NCBI GenBank assembly: GCA_030697165.1
Contig: JAUYQQ010000015.1
Coordinates: forward strand, 228,645 to 292,644
Source: Acidobacteriota bacterium
GTDB taxonomy: Bacteria; Acidobacteriota; Vicinamibacteria; Vicinamibacterales; UBA2999
Direction of reading: 5' to 3'
Length of the DNA stretch: 64,000 nt
The notes under the pieces were generated by a model. It was given only the letters and a program-made list of their open reading frames with translations. It had not been told where the DNA came from and ran no database searches. The stretch's first letter is position 1, and the number at the start of each line of letters is the position of its first letter. Position numbers and translations under genes: made by a program. Of the stretch, positions 25,651 through 35,685 are shown one piece after another.

Positions 25651-26844
25651 ATGCGAACCATCATCGCTGTCATTTTGGTCGCCGCCGGCGTCTCGGTGGT
25701 CGCGCAGCAGGGGCAGGAGATCACCTTGCGGGCGCGGACGGTCATCGACGGCAAAGGGCAGACTCTCCGCAACACCGTCGTCACCGTGCGCGACGGCAAG
25801 ATCGTTCGCGTCGGCAGCGCGGCCGGGCCGGTGACGCACGACCTGGGCACGCTGACGCTGATGCCCGGCTTCATCGACACGCACGTCCACATCGGCTGGC
25901 ACTTTGACGCCAAGGGCCGGTACCACAGCGGGCCCGAGCCGCCGGCGCAAGCCGCGCTCTACGGCGCCGAGAACGCGTTTGTCACCCTGATGGCCGGCTT
26001 CACGACCGTCCAGAGTGTCGGCTCGCTGTCGGATAGGCCGGTGCGCGATGCGATCGCCCGCGGCGTCCTGCCGGGGCCGCGCATCCTGTCGTCGCTCGGC
26101 CAGGTCTCGAATCCCAAGATGACACCGGACGACATCCGCGCCGACATCAGGAAGAAGAAGGCCGACGGCGCCGACCTGATCAAGATCTTCGCATCCGCCA
26201 GCATCCGCGACGGCGGGGTGGCCACGCTGTCGCAGGAGCAGCTGGACGCCGCCTGCGGCGAAGCGCGGGCGCAGGGCCTGCGCAGCATGGTGCATGCGCA
26301 CAGCCCGGAATCGATGATGCGCGCGGCCAAGGCGCGCTGCTCGGTGGTCGAGCACGGCGGCCTGGCGAGCGCGGAGGCCTTACGGGCGCTGGCCGATGCC
26401 GGCGTCTACTTCGACCCCAACATCGGCCTGGTGACCCAGAACTATCTCGAGAACAAGTCCCGCTTTCTCGGCGTGGGCAACTACACCGAGGAAGGGTTTG
26501 CCGCCATGGCCAAGGCGCTCGAGTCGAAGGACGCGATGTTCAGCGCGGCGCTCAAGACCCCGGGATTGAAGATGGTGATGGGCACCGATGCGGTGGCCGG
26601 CGCCCACGGCCAGAACGCGCGCGAGGCCATCGAGCGGGTGAAGTCGGGCCAGCGGGCCATGGCAACGGTGATCAGCATGACCTCGCTCGCGGCCGAGTCG
26701 ATGGGCCTCGAGGGCATTACCGGCTCGGTCACCACCGGACTGGCCGCCGACCTCGTCGCCGTCGATGGTGACCCACTGACTGATATCACCGCCCTGCAGC
26801 GCGTGCGCTTCGTCATGAAAGACGGAAAGATCTACAAGAAGTAG
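25651..26844 (+). CDS. Exported amidohydrolase-family hydrolase
   Basis: The 397-residue protein starts with a signal peptide (MRTIIAVILVAAGVSVVAQ). Metal motifs are FIDTHVHIGWH (HxH), a probable carboxylated lysine in ADLIKIFAS, MVHAHSPES, VEHGG and MGTDAVAG. This layout is that of prolidase/imidazolonepropionase-like amidohydrolases. It is one of three consecutive same-strand amidohydrolase genes. The stop is followed directly by a tandem repeat and then by the next amidohydrolase gene only 27 bases on. Confidence 0.9.
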   Translation: MRTIIAVILVAAGVSVVAQQGQEITLRARTVIDGKGQTLRNTVVTVRDGKIVRVGSAAGPVTHDLGTLTLMPGFIDTHVHIGWHFDAKGRYHSGPEPPAQAALYGAENAFVTLMAGFTTVQSVGSLSDRPVRDAIARGVLPGPRILSSLGQVSNPKMTPDDIRADIRKKKADGADLIKIFASASIRDGGVATLSQEQLDAACGEARAQGLRSMVHAHSPESMMRAAKARCSVVEHGGLASAEALRALADAGVYFDPNIGLVTQNYLENKSRFLGVGNYTEEGFAAMAKALESKDAMFSAALKTPGLKMVMGTDAVAGAHGQNAREAIERVKSGQRAMATVISMTSLAAESMGLEGITGSVTTGLAADLVAVDGDPLTDITALQRVRFVMKDGKIYKK

Positions 26845-26868
26845 TCGGGAGTCGGGAGTCGGGAGTCG
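26844..26868 (+). repeat. Tandem 7-base repeat (gtcggga) before a start codon
   Basis: The unit gtcggga is repeated three times plus a partial copy, between the stop of one amidohydrolase and the ATG of the next at 26872. Each unit contains GGGAG-like Shine-Dalgarno sequence; the last one sits at good spacing. Slippage here could change translation efficiency. Confidence 0.75.
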
Positions 26869-26871
26869 AAT

Positions 26872-28080
26872 ATGAAGCACACAATCATGGCGGCGGTCAT
26901 CGCGGCTACCGCCGTCACCCTCTCGCTGGCGCAGGCGCCGGCTGTCACCGTCTTCGAGGACGCGCGCGTGATTGTTGGCGATGGCCGGACCATCGACCAC
27001 GCCACCTTCGTGGTGCAGGGCGATCGCCTGACGCAGGTCGGCGCCGCAGCCACCGTCACGGCACCAGCCGGCGCCACGCGCGTCAGCCTCGCCGGCAAGA
27101 CGGTGATGCCGGCCATTGTCGATACGCATGTCCACACCAGCACGACCGCGCCGGAACTGGTGACCGATCTGCAGCAGCGGGCGCGGTTTGGCGTGGGCGC
27201 GGCGCTCAGCATGGGCCTTGATGGCACCGACGCGCCGTTCGCGCAGCGCGCGCAGGCCACGCCGGGACTGGCCCGCCTGTTCCTCGCCGGCCGCGGCATT
27301 ACCGCACCCGAGAAGGGGCGTTCCGAGGTGCCCTACTGGATCACGACCGAGGCCGAGGCCCGCAAGGCCGTGCAGGAGCAGGCCGCGAAGCAGGTCGACC
27401 TGATCAAGATCTGGGTGGACGATCGCGACGGCAAGTTCCCGAAGCTGACGCCGGCCCTGTACGGGGCGGTGATCGACGAGGCGCACAAGCACCAACTGCG
27501 GGTGGCGGCGCACATCTTCTCGCTCGAGGATGCCAAGGGCCTGCTGCGGGCCGGGGTCGACGCGTTTGCGCACGGCATTCGCGATCGCGACATCGATGAC
27601 GAAACGGTCGCGCTGTTCAAGGCGCGGCCGAATGTCGTGCTGATCCCCAACCTGCCGGATCGCGGCGTCGCGGTCGATTACAGCTGGCTGCGCGGCCGCA
27701 TTCCGGACGGGCAGCTCCAGAAGATCCAGGGCGCCTCGACCGATCGGCCGCAGGCCCAGCAGTCGTTCGCCATCCAGGCCCGCAACCTGGCGAAGCTGTC
27801 GGCCGCGGGCGTGACCATCGCGCTCGGCACCGACGGCAATACGCCGTGGGCGCCGCACGTCGAGATGGCCGACATGGTGGCGTCGGGCATGACGCCGTCA
27901 CAGGTAATTGTCGCGGCCACCAGGAACGGCGCGGCGTTCGTCCGGCTGGCGAACACCGGTATTATCACCGCCGGCGCCAGCGCCGACTTCATCGTCCTCG
28001 ACGCCGACCCCCTGGTTGACATCACCCATACCCGAAAGATCTCGGCGGTCTACCTCCGCGGCGGCCTGGTGGCGCACTAG
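26872..28080 (+). CDS. Exported amidohydrolase-family hydrolase
   Basis: This 402-residue protein has a signal peptide (MKHTIMAAVIAATAVTLSLA), then FEDARVIVGDGRTIDHATF. Metal motifs are IVDTHVHTST (HxH), VDLIKIWVDD with the probable bridging lysine, VAAHIFSLED, FAHGIRD and ALGTDGNTPW. It resembles the product at 25651 and the one at 33413 in layout but is not a close duplicate. Its translation probably depends on the tandem GGGAG repeat just upstream. Confidence 0.9.
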   Translation: MKHTIMAAVIAATAVTLSLAQAPAVTVFEDARVIVGDGRTIDHATFVVQGDRLTQVGAAATVTAPAGATRVSLAGKTVMPAIVDTHVHTSTTAPELVTDLQQRARFGVGAALSMGLDGTDAPFAQRAQATPGLARLFLAGRGITAPEKGRSEVPYWITTEAEARKAVQEQAAKQVDLIKIWVDDRDGKFPKLTPALYGAVIDEAHKHQLRVAAHIFSLEDAKGLLRAGVDAFAHGIRDRDIDDETVALFKARPNVVLIPNLPDRGVAVDYSWLRGRIPDGQLQKIQGASTDRPQAQQSFAIQARNLAKLSAAGVTIALGTDGNTPWAPHVEMADMVASGMTPSQVIVAATRNGAAFVRLANTGIITAGASADFIVLDADPLVDITHTRKISAVYLRGGLVAH

Positions 28081-28207
28081 CGGGGATTTCCCCACGATCA
28101 CGGGGTTTTCGACGAGCGCCCGGCAACAAATGCCTCGAATCACGGTGAGTTTCTGAGCCGCCCGTCTGGTGCGCCTCTTGCAGCTCGGTGCACGAGAGGA
28201 GTCGCCC

Positions 28208-28477
28208 ATGAGTTGCACCAAGCATTTCTTGAACTTGGAGTGGGAACACCATCAATGGCGTCCGCGCGTCGTTGACGCCGAGATTCTGGCAGCCGAGGAA
28301 GCCGACATGTGGGGCAAGCCGGTATTCCGCGATTACATCCGCTGCGACAAGCAGGAAGTCTGCACCGGGTGCGGAGCGGTCCGCCACGAGAAGAGTTGCG
28401 TCTGCGAGCCTGAAAAGGCCGATCGGTGCAACGCCTATCTGGCGTGGCGTGCCGAGCAGGGCCCTGCGGCCCAGTAG
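28208..28477 (+). CDS. Small cysteine-rich protein, unknown function
   Basis: ATG 28208 is preceded by GAGAGGAG at good spacing and gives 89 residues. The C-terminal half carries CDKQEVCTGCGAVRHEKSC followed by CEPEKADRC, that is six cysteines in CxxC-like spacing, suggesting a zinc ribbon or a small metal site. There is no signal peptide. It lies upstream of katG on the same strand with 270 bases between. Confidence 0.65.
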   Translation: MSCTKHFLNLEWEHHQWRPRVVDAEILAAEEADMWGKPVFRDYIRCDKQEVCTGCGAVRHEKSCVCEPEKADRCNAYLAWRAEQGPAAQ

Positions 28478-28671
28478 CAGCCTGGCCGGCACCTGCCACC
28501 TTTGCGAACCACGAAGGGCCACTTCGGCGACGGTGGCCCCAACCCGTTACCCTTGTGCCGGGCCAGCGGCCAGCGGCCCGCGGCCGGCCCCCGGCCCGTT
28601 CCCCCATTCGTACTGATTGCCATAGTCCAAGGTTATAACTCTGAGACACACGATGTCTTAGACACGCATGA

Positions 28672-30921
<2,250 letters not shown>

Positions 30922-30934
30922 CAACTAGCTGCCG

Positions 30935-30967
30935 TGAGGGCGGTCTGATAGATTCAGATCGCCCTCA
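30935..30967 (+). promoter_or_regulatory. 14-bp hairpin between katG and the DAO-family gene, reaching its start codon
   Basis: Bases 30935-30948 pair fully with 30954-30967 (14 pairs including one G-U), leaving the 5-base loop tagat. The 3' arm ends on the A of the ATG at 30967. The 5' arm carries the only GAGGG that could serve as ribosome site, so the fold would hide it. There is no T-run, so a simple terminator is less likely than a translational control element. Confidence 0.6.
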
Positions 30968-32148
30968 TGAAACACACGGCAGACGCAGTCATCGTCGGTG
31001 GCGGGTGCATGGGCGCCAGCGTCGCCTGGCACCTCGCCCAACAGGGCATGACCGACGTCGTCCTGGTCGAGCGCGAGGCGCAACTCGCCGCCGGATCCAC
31101 CGGCAAGAACGCCGGCGGCGTTCGCCACCAGTTCTCCCATCCGGCCAACATCGACCTGTCGATCGAGTCGATTGCAATGATGGCGCGATTCGAAGAGGTG
31201 GTTGGTACGCCGATCGATTTCCACCAGGACGGCTATCTCTTCCTGCTGTCGAAGGCCGCGCACGTGGCCACCTTCCTCAAGAACATCCAGCTGCAGAAGT
31301 CGCGCGGGGTTGACGTCCAGTGGCTCTCCCCTTCAGAGGCGCAGGCGCTGGCGCCCGGGCTCGACGTGACCGGCGTGAAGGGCGCCACGTTCTGCGCGGC
31401 CGATGGCGTGGCCGACCCCAACGGCGTCACCGTGGGCTTTGCCAGGGGCGCACAGGCCAGGGGCGTGGAGATTGTCCGCGACACCGAGGTCACCGGGATT
31501 CGCCTCGACCAGAATCGGGTCGCCGAGGTGCAAACCTCGCGCGGCCAGATCGCCACGCCGCTGGTCGTGAACGCGGCCGGTCCGTGGGCCAAGTCGATTG
31601 GCCGCATGTGCGGCGTCGACGTCCCCGTCGAGCCTGAACGCCGCCACATCTTCATCGCCTCGCCCCCCGCCGGCGGCTCGTGGGACGATGCCGGGAACGC
31701 GGGCCGGGTGCCAAAGAACAAGCTGCTCGTGATCGACTTCGACAGCACCTTCTATTTCCACCGCGAAGGCGGCGGGCTGCTGTTCGGCATGGGCGATCCG
31801 GACGAGCAACCCGGGTTCGACATCACCGTGCGCTGGGACTTCCTGCCCAAAGTGATCGAGGTGGCTATGCAGCGGCTGCCGGCGCTGGCCGACGCCGCCG
31901 TGTCACACGCCTGGGCCGGGCTGTACGAGATGACGCCCGACCACAATCCGATCATCGGGCCATCGAGCGACGTCGAAGGCTTCTACACCATCGCCGGCTT
32001 CAGCGGCCACGGCTTCCAGCACGCGCCAGCGGCCGGCCGCATTTTGGCCGACCTGATGACCGGCCGGGATCCCCAGTTCGATCTCTCGCCCTTCACGCTC
32101 GATCGCTTCAGCCGGCGCCTCGCCGCCGGAGAGGCCAACGTCGTCTAA
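30967..32148 (+). CDS. FAD-dependent oxidoreductase (DAO/sarcosine oxidase beta-like)
   Basis: The 393-residue flavoprotein opens with a Rossmann motif (AVIVGGGCMGASVAWHL) and has the DAO signature GSTGKNAGGVRHQFSHP. The C-terminal second FAD element is GFSGHGFQHAPAAGRILADL. DAO-family enzymes oxidise N-methyl or D-amino acids, or glycine-like amines, and reduce oxygen or another acceptor. That could make peroxide, consistent with katG immediately upstream, but the pairing is circumstantial. Only 45 bases separate it from katG. Confidence 0.88.
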   Translation: MKHTADAVIVGGGCMGASVAWHLAQQGMTDVVLVEREAQLAAGSTGKNAGGVRHQFSHPANIDLSIESIAMMARFEEVVGTPIDFHQDGYLFLLSKAAHVATFLKNIQLQKSRGVDVQWLSPSEAQALAPGLDVTGVKGATFCAADGVADPNGVTVGFARGAQARGVEIVRDTEVTGIRLDQNRVAEVQTSRGQIATPLVVNAAGPWAKSIGRMCGVDVPVEPERRHIFIASPPAGGSWDDAGNAGRVPKNKLLVIDFDSTFYFHREGGGLLFGMGDPDEQPGFDITVRWDFLPKVIEVAMQRLPALADAAVSHAWAGLYEMTPDHNPIIGPSSDVEGFYTIAGFSGHGFQHAPAAGRILADLMTGRDPQFDLSPFTLDRFSRRLAAGEANVV

Positions 32149-32273
32149 CGCGCTGCCAGATTGCAAAATCTGCGATCTGTTAAATCTGGTCACGTTCGTG
32201 GCTTCCTGCTTGACCACACCCTGTCGACGATGAGACCGTCGTCGGTGCGGTCAGAGAATTTGGATGGGAGATC

Positions 32274-32561
32274 ATGAATGCGAGGCGCCACAGCGCGGCG
32301 GTGGTCGATATGAGCAGCAATGATAGCGACGTCGTCGTCATCGTCACGGAGCGGTTCGAGCGACGGCTCGCCGAAGAGAACGGGAAGCTCCGGGTTGAGA
32401 TGGCCACCGAGTTCGGCAAGGTTCGGGCCGAAATGGCCACCGGGTTTGGCTCGCTCCGCGCCGAGATGAGCGACCGGAACGCTGAACTGCTCAAGTGGGG
32501 CCTGGTGTTCGGCGTTACGCAGACAGCCGCCATCGCGGGTGTCGTTGCACTGCTGCGCTAG
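32274..32561 (+). CDS. Small coiled-coil protein with one C-terminal membrane segment
   Basis: This protein of up to 95 residues (a start at ATG 32310 is also possible) contains an 11-residue repeat: GKLRVEMATEF, GKVRAEMATGF, GSLRAEMSDRN. Such hendecads form a coiled coil. A hydrophobic segment (WGLVFGVTQTAAIAGVVALL) ends the protein. The design is common in small bacterial proteins of unknown function. It is convergent with the cyanophycinase-like gene. Confidence 0.65.
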   Translation: MNARRHSAAVVDMSSNDSDVVVIVTERFERRLAEENGKLRVEMATEFGKVRAEMATGFGSLRAEMSDRNAELLKWGLVFGVTQTAAIAGVVALLR

Positions 32562-32570
32562 CGGGCGGAC

Positions 32571-33416
32571 CTATTTGGGCGGCCGCACGCCCTGCAGCGG
32601 CCGCCACTCGGTGCCTTGCCTGGTGGCTGCACGGGTCTTCATGTCAAACCGATCGCCCGCGCCCATGAAGAAGAAGCGGCCCGTCGCGCCGGCCACCGGG
32701 GTATTGCTGTAGATCACGGCGTAGCTCTGGCCGATCACGTCGAACCGGTCGCCGTCGACGACGATCGCGGTGTCTTCATCGAGGCCGATGCCGAGCAGTT
32801 CCGGGTGCTTGTCGATCACCTCGAGCATGTCGAACTGGCGGTTGCGCCTCAACAGGTGCTGATCGACCGCGGCGTTCTTGAGGAAGCCGAAGCCCACCGT
32901 GTGGTCGCCAATCATCTGCTCGTTGCTCTTGGTGTCGCCGCGGACCATGAACGACGCCAGCATCGACGCGCCGGCAGACGAACCGCCGAGCACGCCGCCA
33001 CGCGTCAGCACGTCGGCCAGCGCCTTGTGGGTCAGCGTGTCCAGGTACGCATCGGCCAGCCGCCACTGCCGCCCGCCGGCCAGGAACACCCCGCGCGCCG
33101 CGCGAATCGGCTTCACGAACGCTTCGGTCTCCGCCACCTTCCGGTCACGCGTGTGGACCACGGTGAGGTTGGTCGCCCCGTTTTGGCGCCACAGCTTCAG
33201 GCCCGACCAGTACTGGTCGTAGTCGTCTGCATCGCCGGCGGTGGGGATGATCACGATCGGCGCGTCGGGTCCGCCCGCCAGGTCGATGAATCGCTGGACA
33301 ATGGTGGGGTCCTGCATGGCGCCGCCGACGATAACCAGAGAACCCTTCTCGGGTCCGACGGTCTGCGCCGACAGTGAGCTGACGGCGAGCAGCAGGACGA
33401 TCAGGATGAATTTCAT
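32571..33416 (-). CDS. Exported cyanophycinase-like S51-family peptidase
   Basis: ATG 33416 starts a signal peptide (MKFILIVLLLAVSSLSAQ); the whole protein has 281 residues. The serine nucleophile motif is GGSSAGASM with Ser147, the S51/cyanophycinase motif GxSAGA. Other marks are LVIVGGAMQDP and IIPTAGDADDYDQYW. Cyanophycinase cleaves the Asp-Arg polymer into dipeptides; S51 members also include aspartyl dipeptidases. It shares an ATGA overlap with the amidohydrolase gene and is the last gene of a three-gene operon. Confidence 0.85.
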   Translation of the reverse strand: MKFILIVLLLAVSSLSAQTVGPEKGSLVIVGGAMQDPTIVQRFIDLAGGPDAPIVIIPTAGDADDYDQYWSGLKLWRQNGATNLTVVHTRDRKVAETEAFVKPIRAARGVFLAGGRQWRLADAYLDTLTHKALADVLTRGGVLGGSSAGASMLASFMVRGDTKSNEQMIGDHTVGFGFLKNAAVDQHLLRRNRQFDMLEVIDKHPELLGIGLDEDTAIVVDGDRFDVIGQSYAVIYSNTPVAGATGRFFFMGAGDRFDMKTRAATRQGTEWRPLQGVRPPK

Positions 33417-34681
33417 TGTTTGAATACCTCGCCACCTTTCATGACGAACGTGACGCGGCGGAGGGCCTGGACCGTCGCGGTTGGGTCGCCGGTCACCGCG
33501 ATCAGGTCGGCCAGCAGGCCGGGCTTCACGCGACCGATGCGTTCGGCCTGGCGGAAGTAGGTCGCGTTGCCGGAGGTGGCCGCCACCAGGGCCGCGGTGG
33601 GCGCCATGCCAAACTCCACCATGAGTTCCAGCTCGCGCACGTTGTCGCCGTGTGCGTAGACCCCGACGTCGCCGCCAAAGCACATCTTCACACCCGCGGC
33701 GAGCGCCGCCCTGAAGGTCTCGCGCTTGCGCGCGATGCGCGCCGGCTCGGGATCGACGCCCTTCTTCCACCCGCCGTACTGCGAGATGGCATCACCGGCG
33801 GCAATGGTCGGACAAAACGCCACGTTCTTCTCGACCATCAGCTTCCAGATCTCTGGCGTGCCTTCGTCGCCGTGCTCGATGGTTTCGGCGCCGCCCATGA
33901 TGGCGCGCCGCATGCCCTCCGGAGACGAGGCATGCGCGACCACCGGCCGGCCACTGCTGTTGGTCGCCTCGACGATTTTCTGTATCTCTTCGAGCGTGAA
34001 ACCTGGTTGGGTTTCGCCGTTCGGTCCCCAGCGGTAGTCGGCGTATATCTTGATGAAGTCCACGCCGCGCGCAATCTGCGAGCGCGCCTCGCGAACCACG
34101 CCCTCCGGTCCATCCGCCTCGTTCGCGCCTTGCGGTACCGTGAACTCGGGCGCAAACCCTTTCGGAGCGTAACTACCGGTCACGACCATCGCCGGGCCGG
34201 CCACCAGCATGCGGGGGCCGGGAATGATGCCCTCGTTGATTGCCTGCCGCAGGCCGATGTCGGCGTAGCTGGCGCCTTCGCTGCCGAGGTCGCGCACCGT
34301 GGTCACCCCTGCCATCAAGGTGTCGCGCGCGTGATTGACGCCACGCGCGACCCGCACCGCCAGGGGCTCCCGCAGCACCTGGTCGTTCCACGAGGTCTCG
34401 TTGTACGGATGCAGCAACAGGTGCGAGTGGCCTTCGATGAGGCCTGGCAGCAGCGTCGTACCCGGCAACGCGATGGTGCGTGCGCCACCAGGCGCATTCG
34501 TGGTGGCCGGCGGACCGGCGGCGATGATCCGGTCGCCGCGCACGACCACCACCCATCCGGGGTGCATGGTCTCGCCATCGAAAACGCGATCGGGCTGCAG
34601 CACAAATGCCGGCGGCGGCACCTGCGCCGGCAGGGCCACGCCCGTGGCGGCGAGTGCAACGGCAATCAGCAGCGCGCGCAC
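33413..34681 (-). CDS. Exported amidohydrolase-family hydrolase
   Basis: GTG 34681 starts a signal peptide (RALLIAVALAATGVALPA); the product has 422 residues. Metal motifs are LIEGHSHLLLHP (HxH), DFIKIYADY with the probable bridging lysine, VVAHASSPEG, IEHGDEG and CFGGDVGVY. The gene starts two bases after the DUF1028 stop and overlaps the cyanophycinase-like start by ATGA, so all three are translationally coupled. Its substrate is likely a product of its partners, for example a dipeptide or isoaspartyl amide, which is inference. Confidence 0.9.
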   Translation of the reverse strand: MRALLIAVALAATGVALPAQVPPPAFVLQPDRVFDGETMHPGWVVVVRGDRIIAAGPPATTNAPGGARTIALPGTTLLPGLIEGHSHLLLHPYNETSWNDQVLREPLAVRVARGVNHARDTLMAGVTTVRDLGSEGASYADIGLRQAINEGIIPGPRMLVAGPAMVVTGSYAPKGFAPEFTVPQGANEADGPEGVVREARSQIARGVDFIKIYADYRWGPNGETQPGFTLEEIQKIVEATNSSGRPVVAHASSPEGMRRAIMGGAETIEHGDEGTPEIWKLMVEKNVAFCPTIAAGDAISQYGGWKKGVDPEPARIARKRETFRAALAAGVKMCFGGDVGVYAHGDNVRELELMVEFGMAPTAALVAATSGNATYFRQAERIGRVKPGLLADLIAVTGDPTATVQALRRVTFVMKGGEVFKQ

Positions 34682-34683
34682 GG

Positions 34684-35589
34684 TTACTTCACGCCTTTGA
34701 ATGGCGAAGGCGGCATCGGCCCGGTCTTGGGCGATCCCGCCTTCTTCCACGCGTCGTACCGCATCCGCAGGGTCTTCACGGGATTGCCGCTCTCGCCCTT
34801 CACGGTATTGAGATCGGTCACGCTGAGATAGACCGAGTACTGTCCATCGTTGTGCGTCTCGCCCATCGCATCGTCTTTTTCGGCAATGGCGATGTAGGCC
34901 ACATACGAGGTCTTGTTGTCGCACGGCACGAAGTCGATCACGCTGGTGCCGCAGTTGCAGCGATGGTCGCCGCCATTGACGTCGGCGGCCTCCATGGCGG
35001 CCATCACGCGGTCGGCCATGGTGCCGGTGGCGCGGGTGAAAGCCAGTGCCGCCTGGTGGACGACGGCATCACCGAGCAGCGTGTTGCCCTGCACCTGGTA
35101 GTGGATGTCGCCGACGCGGCCGCCGAAGTAGAGCGACGACACCGAGTTGTTGGCGCCGTTGAAGCCGACGCGATTGTTCTGGGGCGTGATCTCCTTGCCG
35201 TTGGGAATGGCGACAATACCGAACTGGCGGCGTTCGAGCTGGCTTTCGGGCTTCCGCGCCGCCTCGTGCTGCTGCAGCAGCTCGAGAATCCGGGCCGGCG
35301 GCGTGCCCTTCTTCATCTCCGCGTACACCAGCATCTGGTTCTCACGCGTGTTGTCGACTCCGGCCTGGCAGGCGGCCACGCCAATGCCGGGCACGATCAC
35401 CGCCTGCACGTCCATTAGGTCGCGCGAGGGGTTCGGCTGGCGCTGCGGGAAGCCCTGCTGGCGCACGCAGGTGGCCGAGGCGATGATGACCTGGCCGGTC
35501 CGCGCGTCGACGGCGATCACCGACCACGTGGCGAATGCCGGGGCATGCGCCGCCAGCGTGAAGACGAGAGCGAGAAGGATGCGTTTCAT
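34684..35589 (-). CDS. Exported DUF1028-family Ntn-hydrolase-like protein
   Basis: ATG 35589 starts a signal peptide (MKRILLALVFTLAAHAPAFA) and the 301-residue product then reads TWSVIAVDARTGQVIIASAT, the DUF1028 opening, where a Thr exposed after signal cleavage is a candidate Ntn nucleophile. DUF1028 proteins are Ntn-hydrolase-fold proteins, some with a C-terminal peptidoglycan-binding module, which is absent here. It is first in an operon with an amidohydrolase and an S51 peptidase. Confidence 0.82.
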   Translation of the reverse strand: MKRILLALVFTLAAHAPAFATWSVIAVDARTGQVIIASATCVRQQGFPQRQPNPSRDLMDVQAVIVPGIGVAACQAGVDNTRENQMLVYAEMKKGTPPARILELLQQHEAARKPESQLERRQFGIVAIPNGKEITPQNNRVGFNGANNSVSSLYFGGRVGDIHYQVQGNTLLGDAVVHQAALAFTRATGTMADRVMAAMEAADVNGGDHRCNCGTSVIDFVPCDNKTSYVAYIAIAEKDDAMGETHNDGQYSVYLSVTDLNTVKGESGNPVKTLRMRYDAWKKAGSPKTGPMPPSPFKGVK

Positions 35590-35685
35590 GGTGGGTGCCA
35601 TTCTGCCTTGTCTATGCGGGGGCTGTATACTGCCGCCCCGAAGGACTGCCCGGCCAGGGTCTTGGTGAAGCACAATGGAGCCATC

